A DNA stretch of 64,000 nt. Origin: Agriotes lineatus. Taxonomy: Eukaryota > Arthropoda > Insecta > Coleoptera > Elateridae. The position numbers and the translations under genes are program-made. Positions within the stretch are counted from its first letter, which is position 1. Each line of letters begins with the position of its first letter. The notes under the pieces are model-generated. The model made no database searches and was not told the DNA's origin. It saw only the letters and a list, made by a program, of their open reading frames with translations. Shown here one piece after another: positions 32,420 through 43,599 of this stretch. The DNA lies in assembly GCA_940337035.1 (NCBI GenBank), contig CALNHX010005159.1:1-64000 (forward strand). Reading direction: 5' to 3'.

Positions 32420-33260
32420 CGAAACAGCTCGCAAATGTAAGTGGGACGATTCTCTGGTGCTATGGTACACGCAACTTATTTTCATTAACATTCATTAACA
32501 TCCTTTCTATAGGCCATATATCGGATCTACCACATAGAATATCCTCATTTATCCCATCGTTCTCCGATGACACTAAAATATCCAACAATGATTTAATACA
32601 TTCCCGAACGGCGCAAAACTTGTCTGATTACTTGAATCGCTTGTAAATGCAAAGTTTTGCATATAGGTCAAAGTAAGCCTTGCCAACACTATTACCTGAA
32701 CAATATATTACTAGAAAGCGTGGACCACCACGAAGACGTTGGCCTCACAATCAGTTCCGATCTCAAATGGGAGCACAACAAAAGCAAAATAGTCAAGAAA
32801 ACAAGCTCCATAACTTATCTAATTAAATGCCCCTTTAAGAACCCTACCCCGAAGATACAATTCCTATGTAAGACTTATACTGGATTATGCAACTGGGCCC
32901 CATACTTGGTTAAGAATATTGATCTATTGGAAAAACTCGAAAGAAGGTTTGCCAAAATTTCACCGTATCTACGACATCTTAGTTATCCAGACCGTTTAAG
33001 AAAACTTTACCTACCTAAGCTGAAAACGGGAAAAACTCGCGGGGACTTAATAGAATCCTACAAGATTCTTCAAAACCACTATTCCGTTCAAGCAACTAGT
33101 TTTTCATGTAGCATGAGCACCAACTGACATCTTAGAGGCCACCATCTCAAACTCATCCCTGGGAGGATTTGTAAAAATTATATTATGTACATGCAATATG
33201 GTACAAAAATTCTTGAATCAGAAATTATAACAGAATTTAATTAGACCTGTCCAAAAGCCC
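32420..33260 (+). pseudogene. CR1-like LINE reverse transcriptase fragment
   Basis: The end of a non-LTR reverse transcriptase is visible. A degenerate SDDTKISNN, corresponding to the [FY]ADD(T)K catalytic motif, is near 32568. After a stop and frame change the 156-codon frame from 32657 shows HHEDVGLTISSDLKWEH, then KIVKKTSSITYLIK, DLLEKLERRFAKI, LRHLSYPDRLRKLYLPKLKT and RGDLIESYKIL. These are hallmark C-terminal blocks of CR1/Jockey-group LINEs. A further block, HLRGHHLKLIPGR, follows the stop at 33127, so the original frame continued. The 5' part (endonuclease, RT core) is absent. It is not functional. Confidence 0.8.
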
Positions 33261-34929
33261 AAATAATTAGAAATAATAAACCGAACATTTCGAGAAAACA
33301 TAACTAATAAATAATAATAAATTAATCAAAATAATTTTCATCCAACGCAGGATTTTTAATATCTTATTGTAGCAATAATAAAACATATTTATCTAGCTAG
33401 GGCGCATTGAAAGAGACATTTAGTGTTACTTTATACAGGTAGTAATGAAAAAGAGGCAATTCCTAATACTGACATAATTATTATTGAATCTATGAATTCT
33501 AAATGTAAATAATTTGAAGCGAATTAAATAGTAAATCTCTGACGTGTTCATGTAACGTTTACAATGCAATGTTATTGGCAAATGCATACACAACACACAC
33601 ATATGAGCATGAAAATTTCAATAAAGTACGCTCTAGAATTGTGTTAATGCACTTTGAATTGCACCAAACCGCTTAATTAAAATGTAAGTTGGTATCTTAG
33701 CTGTCACTTCCGGCGTTGATTTAGAAAACGAAGTGCAAGGGTCCTACAACCGCCACCATAAACCCAAATTCGGAAAATAAGATTTCCAGACTCTATCAAT
33801 ATCTATCTCCAAAGAACTTTTCTAATCTCAACCGCAATCAGCCTTCTCGCGTAAATTGCAAATATAACAAAACAAACCTCAAAGATCAGTGAAATTGAAC
33901 CTATCAAGACAAACCAAGCCAAGATAATATAAGACAAGACAAAACCAGCCAAGACAAGACAAACTATTACCATAACCATAATAAACAATCCAAAATTCCT
34001 GAAGCCATTGGACACCATTAGTGTGGCACAGACACGGAGCGCCTCCAGAAAACTTACTCCTCGCTTAGATTGGCTTAACGTTCTCTTCCCAGTTCTAAGC
34101 TGCTCATTCAGGAAGTGCAGATTGTTTTCAACAGACATCTCAAGATGCTACAAAAATTGCATAAATTGGACTACAACTGTTCCACAACCTGCATTACTCT
34201 AAAACCTGCCCTCTCCCAAATCAACCCACTAGTGTCTTTTCCTAGATTCGATCATACTAACTAAAAGCTAAGAAAAGGAAAACTAATACAAACGCAGCAA
34301 CCCCAAATCATAAATATCCCAGAACTGGTCTGTAAAAGTCTCTGCAGATTTCACAGGATTGTAATTTTTATTTTGCAAACTGACCTTCCGTTAGATTGGA
34401 CACCAAAACAGAATAAGCAGTCTTACTACTACAGTGTGACGAAATGACACTTCAATTTCTAGTCACTAACGAGAGTTACTAAGCGACCGTGCCGAACCAT
34501 ACGGCAACACAAACGTATAGCCTCACGAGATAGATCAGAGAATACATTAAAATCCACCTGAACCCATTCTATCAGCTAAGGCAATGAGAGGTACCACGCT
34601 CAAATCCATTGAATACGTCAAACTATGCATTAGTGGACACGGACCTGTCAAGTAGTGTTACTCCTACGGTACAAGTGACACCTCCTAAACCTCTGTCATA
34701 TTATCTTCTACCTAACCGTCAACGTGTGACAAATAACTACTCATAGTTCCAAGCCAAACAGGCGAGAATGCCAATTATCAGAGTTAGATAATAGAAATGT
34801 CGCTTTCTTAGGGGCTAACAAAACCAGTACCATATCTCGAGCCGAGAATTCAGGCTACTCGCATGTGCTCTCAACTCCTATGTCAATGAGGGTAGTTAGA
34901 GCTTTCGATATGCTTACATTCTTATAAAA
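33261..34929. other. Unassigned DNA with a short AAGACAAGAC simple repeat
   Basis: A low-complexity run of CAAGACAA/CAAGATAA words covers about 33897-33963. A 111-codon minus frame over it (33803-34138) is hydrophobic because of the repeat and is not called. The rest, up to the LINE, shows no recognised feature. Confidence 0.45.
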
Positions 34930-35202
34930 GTTAAATAGTTGAAGCTAAGGTGAAGTCTACGGGTAGCGGGTAGGCACTCCTCACGATCACAGTGAGGACA
35001 GGCCTACTTCAGGGATGCGACCCTGCCTACGCGAGCCTTGATTTTCCCCTTAACTCCCTCAGCGAGAGGAAATCAGGTCCTACCCCTCACATTAAATCCT
35101 ACCTATATCTTTACCTCTCTACCAACCCGCAACGGCCAGCGTGGTAGAGTATTTATTGGCCAAAATCAATTCAAATCAAATGAAATGTCGATTACTGAAA
35201 AT

Positions 35203-35900
35203 AATCCCCAGGTGGGTCGAGCACGAAACTCGAAATCCCACACTGACAAGAAACTGACAGTATGCTCCATGGAATATGGAGGGAACAAGAAATCGAATTA
35301 TGGAAAATCTCACAGACATAAAATAAGAACATTTAGCGATAAGCTCCTAGCAGTAGAAGAAGAAACAAAATGTATAAATTGGGATATAATAGGACTCTGG
35401 AAAGTTAGAAGACGTGGTGAACAATTACTTACCCGAAATTCAGGTCATACATTATATTATAACGAAAATCCAAAAAACTCAATTGGTGGAATAGGATTTC
35501 TCATACATAAAAAGCACACACAAAATATACTGACCGTTAAAGTAATATCAGAGCGGGTTGCATATGATCATAACTCTAAATAATCGATACAAAATGAAAA
35601 TTATTCAAGTTTATGCAGGTACAACAACATATAAAGATGAAGAAGTTGAAGACTATTACGAAGACATTAAAGAAGCATTTAAGGAAAATAGCTGTCATTA
35701 TACCTTTCTTATGGGCGACTTCAATACCAAAGTTGGAACTCAGATGGACGAATCGGAAACAGCAACAGGGAAATATGGCGTTAAACGTTACTAAATTTCT
35801 TGCACCAACATCAATTACATTTAATGAATAGCTTCTTTAAAAAGGAACTACAAAGACGATGGACGTGGGAGAGTCCTGATAGTGAAACCATGAACAAAAT
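35203..35900 (+). pseudogene. LINE apurinic-type endonuclease domain
   Basis: This domain nicks target DNA to start LINE insertion. The 181-codon frame gives INWDIIGLWKVRRRGEQL near residue 117 and NSIGGIGFLIHKKHTQN near 147. The overlapping frame from 35558 gives KMKIIQVYAGTTTYKDEEV and then HYTFLMGDFNTKVG. In related elements the first block carries a catalytic glutamate (typically SE before the RRR); here the residues are WK, so the catalytic glutamate appears lost. GDFN is intact. The region after 35794 is frameshifted. The ATG at 35038 lies in the leader; the ATG at 35185 (MSITENN) is the more likely start. Confidence 0.78.
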
Positions 35901-36029
35901 AGACTTCTTATAGCAAGCCAGAAAAGAAACGTAACAGATGTTACAGTACTAAACAGACTTGGCATTGGAAGTGACCACCGAGCAATAAGAGCCACAGTTA
36001 AAATAAATTTCAAAAAAGAAAGATCGAAA

Positions 36030-38245
36030 ATGGTTCAAAAAAATAAAATGATAAAATGGAATACACCGGAAAATACAGTAGAATATGTTAACTCCATCAA
36101 CCAAGCTTTACACCGTCCCCATATAAATAACGTTGAAGCTCTCAACAGTATAGTTTTAGAAGCGTTAAAAATATCACAAAAACAACACTGTAACAAACAA
36201 ACTCCAAAAGGACAAAAATTGAGCGAAACTACCAAAAAATTGATCAAAAAAAGAAGGTTAAAGAGAGAATTACAACAAGGGGACTCGGAAGAACTAAGAA
36301 ATCTAAATAAAATAATTTCAAAAGAGATACGCAAAGATCAGAGAAAATATAATACGGAGAAAATAAAACAGACAATTGAAGAAAATAAAAATATGAAAGC
36401 GCTTAGAAGAAAACTAACAGACGGTAAAAGAGAAATCTTTAAACTTAAAGATGACGAGGGACATGAAACAACAAACAGAAAAAGACTGTTACAAATAACA
36501 GAAACATTTTATAGAAAACTGTATAAAAGCGTAAGAGCAAAGACAAAGGACGACTCACCACAAACAAGTGAAAAGAAAATAATTAACCAGGGCTCCTAAC
36601 ACCTACCAGAAGTAACGATTGTTGAGGCAAAATATATACTTAAAGAAATGAAATATAATAAAGCTCCTGGGCAGGACGAAATAGTGATAGAAGTTATTAA
36701 ATCAGGTGGTGAAGAGTTGTTGAAAGTAATAGATGATCTTTTCAACCTTTGTTTGGAAAACAGTGAAATCAAATCACAATGGAATAACGCGGTGACCATA
36801 CTTTCACACAAGAAGGGCGACATATCAGATCTAGAGAACTACCGACCAATCACCTTCTTGTCACATACAGGGAGTTTATTATAACGCGCAATATGTAAAT
36901 GCGTTTATTTTAAAATGCAATATGGAAACGTTACTGAGTATATCAAAACATAATATATTCTACGGAGGAAGGAATTCTGTTGATCAAATGGTATAAAGAT
37001 TTCAGTTTACAGCAAGTATGTGGTTTATTACATGCCCTGTTGTTATTTCTGATGCTTCTTTTTCAATAAAGTTACGGTTCATATATTGCATTTTAAAATA
37101 AACGCATTTACACATGGCGTGGCGTACCCTTAGAAGCTAATAGTAACAATCAAGTCCTCATGGAAACGGGAATACCACATTACGCATTAAAATAAATTCA
37201 CTGTATGTATAAATGGTTTACTAAAATAATCACGAAACGCTTAGAAAACAGGCTAGATTTTTATCAGTCGAGAGAACAAGCTGGTTTTAGAACCGCATAC
37301 GAATCGAATGACCATTTACAGACAATTAAGACTCTCTCTGAAAAAACAATCGAATACAATAAACCGCTAGTATTAATATTTGTTGACTTCATAAAAGCTT
37401 TCGGCACTGTCGAACTACCGGCGATACTATCAGCCTTACAACAAAGTAGAATAGACTATAGGTATACAAAAATTGATAGATCATCTATACAGTAATGCAA
37501 CCTTGTGCGTAAAACTCCACGAAAATACAAAGTAGAACGAGGCATTAGACAAGGGGATACAATTTCTCCTAAACTCTTTGCAATAGTGTTAGAATATGCA
37601 TTTAAAGCACTGAATTGGGATAGAAGAGGTGTAAACATCGATGGCGAATACCTAAACCAGTTACGCTTCGCCGATGACATTGTTATAATAACTGATAACT
37701 TTTATAGCCCAACAAATGCTCTCAGAATTAAAAGTAGCGTCGACAGGTATCGGTCTAAATATAAATTTTCAAAAAACAAAATTCATGACAAATCTAGTAC
37801 CTAATAATGTCATGAAAATTGATGACAAGGACGTAGAACAAGTCTATGGCTACAAATATGTTGGTCATGAAATAATAATTGGGAAAGATATTCAGACTTG
37901 TGAAGTTCACCGCCGAATAAGTTTGGGATGGGCAGCTTTTGGCAAAATGCGTGACATCTTCAAAGGGGAAATTTCTATCTGTTTAAAGAAAAAGGTGTAT
38001 GAACAATGCATTCTGCCTGTGATCACATACGGACCCGAAACCTCAACTTTAACAAAACTCTCCATAAATAAACTAAGAGTGACCCAGCGTGCAATGGAGA
38101 GAGCGATGCTTGGAATAACAATAAAAGATAGAATACCGAGCGAGATCATAAGAGAAAGAACAAAAGTAACTGACAATACCCAACGCATCACGCAATCCAA
38201 ATGGAGATGGGCCGGTCCATATAGCCCGTATAACCAATAATCCAT
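36030..38245 (+). pseudogene. LINE reverse transcriptase and C-terminal region
   Basis: A basic linker frame (36030-36599) ends at a stop. RT block NKAPGQDEIVIEVIKSGG is near 36660 and LENYRPITFLSH near 36835. After the inserted MITE, YKWFTKIITKRLENRL resumes at 37205. LVLIFVDFIKAFGTVE (37370-37415) is motif A, keeping its first aspartate but with G at the usual second. GIRQGDTISPKLFA and YLNQLRFADDIVII (about 37650-37690) are motifs B and C, with FADD intact. The 174-codon end has the MERAMLGITIKDRI block and KWRWAGP. RGRPPTRWKDHIRRVTGNW follows in another frame near 38295. At least four breaks make it inactive. Confidence 0.85.
36868..37203. mobile_element. TA-flanked MITE inserted in the LINE RT
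   Basis: It starts CAGGGAGTTTATT and ends AATAAATTCACTG, with TA at 36866-36867 and 37204-37205. Internal inverted arms TGTAAATGCGTTTATTTTAA and its complement lie at about 36893 and 37083. Removing the element and one TA leaves the LINE reading frame continuous across the site. This supports the boundaries and shows that insertion came after the LINE was in place. There is no transposase. Confidence 0.9.
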
Positions 38246-38445
38246 GGACCAAGCGAATCACGGAGGGGGACCTAGAAAAACTAAAAGAAGTAGAGGTAGA
38301 CCACCAACGAGATGGAAAGACCATATACGCAGAGTGACAGGGAACTGGATAAACAAGGCACAGAGCAGAACAGTGGAAGAACATGGAGAAGGTCTATATC
38401 CACCAGTGGGTGAAAGCGGCTGAGAAATGATGATGATCATGAAGG

Positions 38446-39440
38446 TGAGGTCTAGTAGTAGGGATATCAAAAATACCGTAACAAAATACAATAACAAAAT
38501 TTTAATTTAAAATTTAAATCATAATACCTTAGCCATCCTATTTCTCGTATTGTTCAACTGAGTATTTTACGTGATACATAAACTTTGTTTTTTTGTGAAA
38601 CTGCTAGGTATAACATTTAGTTGGTAAAGGTTTAAAAGCGAATATAATAGATGAAACGATCCGTGTGCCTGTATCGATTTGCCCTACGTATTGGTGGAAA
38701 GTGTCAACTTTATTTCGAGACAGGAATGAAACTACCACTTTATTCTAAACAATAATTGGAAAAATTATTATATTATGATACGACAGGTAGTGGCGCGCAT
38801 GAATGGATGAACGAGATTCTCAGTGTCCCTACCTACACAGCGGTCGGCAATGGATTACTTTCCAACCGCTGCGACGGCAATCAAAGTTACAAGTTGGGAA
38901 TAGCTCATTTTCCAACTTTTAGAAAGTCAGTAATGATCTTATTACATACATGGTTGTGAATAAACATTTTATTATAATTCGACTAATAATTAAACTTAAA
39001 GGAGTGGGTGCGTAATTACAAATAATGACATTATAAACTATTAAATTTATAAATATTTGTCTAATTGTGCATATTAACTGAAGGACTGAAACACAGTTTG
39101 TCTACAGAAATCAACCAGAATAGAATATCGTTGATAAAACTGTTTTCTGCGGCGTTGCCTTAGTTGATAATGATATGAAGGCATCTCTACCATCAAAATA
39201 TAGTTTCAAGAAAATGAATACAGCACGTGAAATGTCTATCTGAGCAGTTTTAAACAATTTTCTGAAATATGTATTGCAGAATTTACTTTAATAAAAGTGT
39301 TATATATTTTCATTTCTAACACAATGTTGTCCTATGAAATAATTATTATTTGTCTAACTAAGCACAGAAGTTCTACTTTTTATGGCGAATGTGAAATTTA
39401 GTGGCTAAGATCCGTAGGGATGAGGCAAATAAATCACATA
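38446..39440. other. AT-rich stretch, nothing recognised
   Basis: No recognised gene or repeat. Confidence 0.5.
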
Positions 39441-40077
39441 CAGGGTTTTTCGATTGCTTTTCACCATTTATCAATTGTGTTTCCCCACTTATCGAATGAG
39501 ATTCACATTTGTCAAATGTATTTCACCTGTTATCAAACAAATTCCCTTTGTATCAAAACAATTTCCATTTGTGTCAATTGAGTTTCCCTTCAACATCTGT
39601 CAAACATGGAACGTGCAAGAAAGCAAAACAGCAAAATAAGCAATGAGGTGGGTGGATTAATTATTAATTTTATGAATCAGGGACTATCTACTGGTGCTAT
39701 GGGAAACAGTTTAACGTGAAACCCAATGCAGTGAGAAAATTGTATCCAAAACATTTACAACATATACAGTCGTACTTGGTGATTGTGTTTACACAGGAGT
39801 GAAATTCTTACATAATTAATTTATGATATGTACTTCATAATACTGCATATCATATAACCACAATTGTTTGTGTAATAGTTACATGGGTAGTGTTCATTTA
39901 AATAAATATGGTTTAGTTCTATTGAAAACGGGAAACACATTTGATACGTTGTGAAAGTGTTTTGACAAAAGGGAAATACATTTGATATAATTTTGACAGA
40001 TGTTGAAAAATGGGAATTACATTTGACAAATGGTGAAACACAATTGATACAAGGTGAAAAGCAATCGGAAAACCCTG
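39441..40077. mobile_element. TA-flanked transposon with long TIRs of short repeats
   Basis: It starts CAGGGTTTTTCGATTGC and ends GCAATCGGAAAACCCTG, with TA at 39439-39440 and 40078-40079. The terminal regions of about 150 bp are inverted copies. Each is built from repeats of roughly 17-20 bp, with TTTCACC, TATCAATTG/TGTCAAATG and TTTCCC words; these could be transposase binding sites. The central part keeps a piece of coding sequence, described separately. It is a deletion derivative of a larger DNA transposon of undetermined superfamily. Confidence 0.85.
39606..39801 (+). pseudogene. N-terminal helix-turn-helix piece of a transposase
   Basis: The frame begins MERARKQNSKISNEVGGLII, followed by NFMNQGLSTGAMGN. 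One frame change near 39710 leads into FNVKPNAVRKLYPKHLQHIQ and ends at a stop near 39801. The pattern of a short basic start and an alanine/glycine turn before VKPNAVRKLY resembles a DNA-binding helix-turn-helix. The catalytic domain is absent. It lies centrally between the inverted ends of the 637 bp element, so it is most likely what remains of that element's transposase. The superfamily is not recognised. Confidence 0.55.
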
Positions 40078-40079
40078 TA

Positions 40080-42615
40080 AGACATTTTTTGAAATCACGA
40101 AATTAAACATTTTGCTAACTTCAAAGAATCCTAAAACAATACATTACGTCAGTGCATATTTTTCCTATTTTAATGAGGAGTCGACGAGAATTTCATGTGC
40201 TCAACAATGTGACATAAATTTCAGATTTACATGGCGTTAATAGAGTGTTCGTTAATTTAATGATCCATACCTAATCATTCTAATATTCAAATTACATTAA
40301 TGACTTGACACTATTTGTGATTTATGTACCAAAAACATACAATAAGGAAAAGGAAATGTTCGGGAGAACAAACTTGATATATATTTTTTCTGTGTAATAT
40401 AAACATATCGATGTCTCGTATTAGTGACGATTTCAGACAATTGATTAAGACGGAAGCATTTCAGCGAAAACTTTTTGCACAGTCTCCCCCAGGCGTCGGA
40501 TATATCCGTTAATATAAGAAACTTCTAAGAAAAAACAGAAGAGATATCTTGTGACATTTCTCCTCGTTTGTTCGGCTCATCAGGGTTACACGTTTAATTT
40601 CTTTGTTTGAGAGAATGAATTGTAGTATTATTGTGTACATTTTCGTCAAGTTGTAAACAGTTTCAATATTGTTAGTTCGGCTTATTCAAGGGATTTTATA
40701 CCTATCAATATTTAATGAATGTAGACGTCTTGTAAAGGGCTACTTAAATTTACACGAGGAACTAGGTTGGTGATTTTTTAGTAGACGTGATAAAAATTGT
40801 AGGAAAAAATCCAACAATTTTCAAATTGATGCTAGGCGCTTCACCAAAGATATTTTCTGTAATCCGTAAAAAAGTTTCACAGATTATCTTAAGCAAATTA
40901 AGATGAGGTTTTTAATATTGAAGCTATGTTAAAGGCAATTGCCCAAGAAGAAATTAATATCCTATCAAAAAATTATCCTATTGAGATAAATATAATGACG
41001 TTGTATTTCTGAGCCGGCTTTTCATTTGCTCCTCACTGCTGCGTTTGTTTATAATGAAAAGTAATAACATCCCATAACTTATTGAAATCACTGGCTTATT
41101 ATTATAGATACATTTTGCTTAAATTGGTAAAATTATGTTTTTCTAATCGTTAAATAAAATGTGTCTATAACGTGGATGCGTCTTTAATTGAGAAAGTTAT
41201 CAATTATTCAAGCAATAGAATGTTTTTTCATTATTTAACTGTTGTCAACCAATAATATGCCTAGTTTTTCATTATTCTTCAGCAAATCATGAGAGCGAAA
41301 CATAAATCAGGAGGCCCTGATAATAAAAAATACATTGCATTTAACTCGCCAGAATGATCACTCTCCACCCGAATATACTACGCTATTCGTCTTCGACTCG
41401 TGGCCAAAATTGTATCCTCGTAAAAATAATAATGTACAACTTTCTCATTCATTAAATAATACACTATTGTACAACGTGGGTAAAATCTGTGATCTAGTAT
41501 TAAAATGGCTGGATAAATTTATCATATGAAAGAAGGAATAAAACGGAAAAAGTTTAATTGTGAGCTGCGAGTATAATTTATTTAATTTTGAGAAGTCTAA
41601 AACCATCTTTAGCTTGGATTTGCAGTAGTACCATAAGTATTGTAATTAAATTTAAGGGTATTTAGATGACATCAAGCAGAACAGAACAAGTTTGAATAAT
41701 AAACTATACGTCGAAAATTAATAATAATTTCACAAAAATTAAAACATTTATTAGTTGCTTAAATTGATTGACGTTCACTGGATTAAATTTCTATAAACAT
41801 AATTTCGCACAGGCGGTTACGATAAGACCGAATTTGCATAAAATGCAGGAGCAAAAAACAGTTGTTTGAGTATTTCAATCACATTTGGTGCATTACTTGT
41901 TAGTCATGCGGTTAATCTGCTCTTATCTGATTTGCCTAATAAAGGTTTTGCTGTAGTCAGTGCTTCTCAAAAGTTTGTTCCAGACCTTAATGCGATGAAT
42001 TTCCTTAAGCGCAATACACTTCTACTGAGGTCAGTATACACCCATTTAATTTAATGGACATACCTATATGCTGTAGTACAACATGATCGAATACGTTTAT
42101 CTTCTGTGGGGCATTGGAATTGGTTTTTAAAATTTATGTTGGCAGTAAAATTAATATCAGCATTTTACACCTGCCAACATACATAAAAAAGACAATTTCC
42201 CAGCTCTCCATAGGATAAAAGTATTCAATCATACAGTCGAAAGCAAAAAAACGTAGACTGTGGTTTTGTTCCAACACATGTTTTTTGTTTACATACAATA
42301 TGTGGGCGTTGTTCTAGAGTAAAAAGTAGAAAAATAATAAGCATGCGTTCCAGAATAACTTATTTCAAGGTTTTTTTTAGTAAAATGTACAGTAACTGTT
42401 CGAAGTAATACCTTTCTTCTGAGTCACTCATAATAATTTTGAAAGTTGTAAGTAAAACATACCGATAATGAAAACCAAATACCAGCCTACTAAATCTAAA
42501 GTTTTAAAAACGAATTGCTATCTTTAATTCTTTAATCAAGAATATCTTTGAAATGGTTGATTTTATGTTTATTAGAGTTTTTCTCTTATTTTTTATGCAG
42601 AATAACGCCCTTAAA
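40080..42615. other. AT-rich stretch, nothing recognised
   Basis: About 2.5 kb without a recognised gene or repeat. Open frames are under 65 codons and unrecognised. Confidence 0.5.
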
Positions 42616-42619
42616 TTTG

Positions 42620-42652
42620 TTCTGTGCAATTTTGAAACATCCTGTATACTGG
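42620..42652. mobile_element. Right end of the 29807-30097 MITE family
   Basis: GTGCAATTTTGAAACATCCTGTATAC matches the right end of the 291 bp MITE with few changes. No left end was found upstream, so it is a truncated copy. Confidence 0.65.
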
Positions 42653-42655
42653 AGA

Positions 42656-42860
42656 CTATGGTTGGGCAGCAGGGTTAGAGGTCGACCCGTGCAAGATGAT
42701 GTGACGACATCAAAGGAACGGCAGGGTTAACATGGTTTAGACGCTTAGACTGGCAAACAACCAAGGCGGATGGAAAGAGATGAGAGAGGCCTATTTTAAA
42801 AAATAGACTAACGACGGTTAAAGAGAGAGATAGAGAGAGAGAGAGAAACATTGGATTACA
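42656..42860 (+). pseudogene. RTE-like LINE 3' end with GA-rich tail
   Basis: The block RGRPVQDDVTTSKERQG (frame through 42690), then a frame change to GWKEMREAYFKK ending at a stop near 42805, matches the last 40-50 residues of RTE-like LINEs. A GAGAGA microsatellite (about 42820-42846) follows at the position of the LINE tail. Everything upstream is missing, a normal 5'-truncated copy. Confidence 0.65.
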
Positions 42861-43339
42861 GCAATTTCGGATTTTTATTTATTGCTTTATGGGAAACGCC
42901 ATGTGATTTGGGAATCTACAACAACAGCTGTTGGTCTTTTGGTTTCGACCGTCCCGAAACAGTTGCGCTTCCAGTCAATCCATCCCATCCTGCTCAGGAA
43001 CTAGCTGCAAAAACTTTGCTACACCGCTAGACAATTCTTAAATAACAGCGTTTTGTTTTCGTAAAGCATAACGGAGTGTTTATTTAAATTATAAAAAAAT
43101 CTCATGTAGCAACGTGCAGTGATAATCTCATTTGTTGGGAAATTAATAATTTTATTAAATTTTGACAGTTTAAAGTGAAATTATTAACTCCATAACAACT
43201 TTTATAGCTTCAATTATTTACATGTGAAATTTTAGCGATTTAATTCACTAATGAATTAAAAAATTTGCAATGAAGAACAACATATTTTTATTATTTCTAC
43301 AAATACTACTTTGTAGTGTGTAATATATAATTACCAAAA
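42861..43339. other. AT-rich stretch, nothing recognised
   Basis: It may include the rest of the pogo-type element whose transposase lies just to the right. No terminal repeat was found. Confidence 0.4.
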
Positions 43340-43546
43340 TTTAGATCAAATCGACAATGAATGGGCAAATTTATATTTGCACCACATAAAATTGTACGTC
43401 TTTTTTTCGAAATTGTTGCGCCTAGAGTCTTTTCATTTTTAAATAGAAATGTATGTTCAGGAAGAGCACAGTAACAACGACCCGTCTCATCCGCATTATA
43501 TACTCGATCAGGTGTATAATCTGCAATTATTGTTGGCCATACGTTC
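43340..43546 (-). pseudogene. Pogo/Tigger transposase, catalytic-domain part
   Basis: The minus strand reads NVWPTIIADYTPDRVYNADE, then TGRYCALPEHTFLFKNEK, then TLGATISKKRRTILCGANIN. The YNADETG block is the first conserved stretch of the DDE domain in pogo/Tigger/Jerky transposases, and SKKRRTILCGAN corresponds to the following SKDRLTVLL-type block. Sequence after that is lost. It begins exactly where the 3' tail of the LINE to its right ends (AGAAGAAGAA at 43547-43556). Its N-terminal half lies on the far side of that LINE, in the same orientation. Confidence 0.85.
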
Positions 43547-43599
43547 TTCTTCTTCTAGTACTTGATCCGTTTCGGACGTTAGCTATCATAATGGAAATA

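Larger units (their letters stand above)
34930..38445 (+). mobile_element. RTE/BovB-like LINE, nearly full length, degenerate
   Basis: Endonuclease, reverse transcriptase and C-terminal blocks occur in the expected order on the plus strand, split over several frames. A 5' untranslated region with AACCCGCAACGGCCAGCGTGG (about 35116) precedes the coding part. The 3' end near 38425-38445 has an ATGATGATGATC tail, as expected for RTE-type LINEs. A 336 bp MITE sits inside the RT. No clear target duplication was found, and the 5' boundary is approximate. Confidence 0.8.

Noticed and set aside
33803..34138. 111-codon minus frame resembling a membrane protein
   Set aside because: The hydrophobic stretch comes from a CAAGACAA simple repeat read in antisense.
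42820..42846. GA-rich run as a promoter element
   Set aside because: It lies where the LINE tail is expected, and no gene follows.
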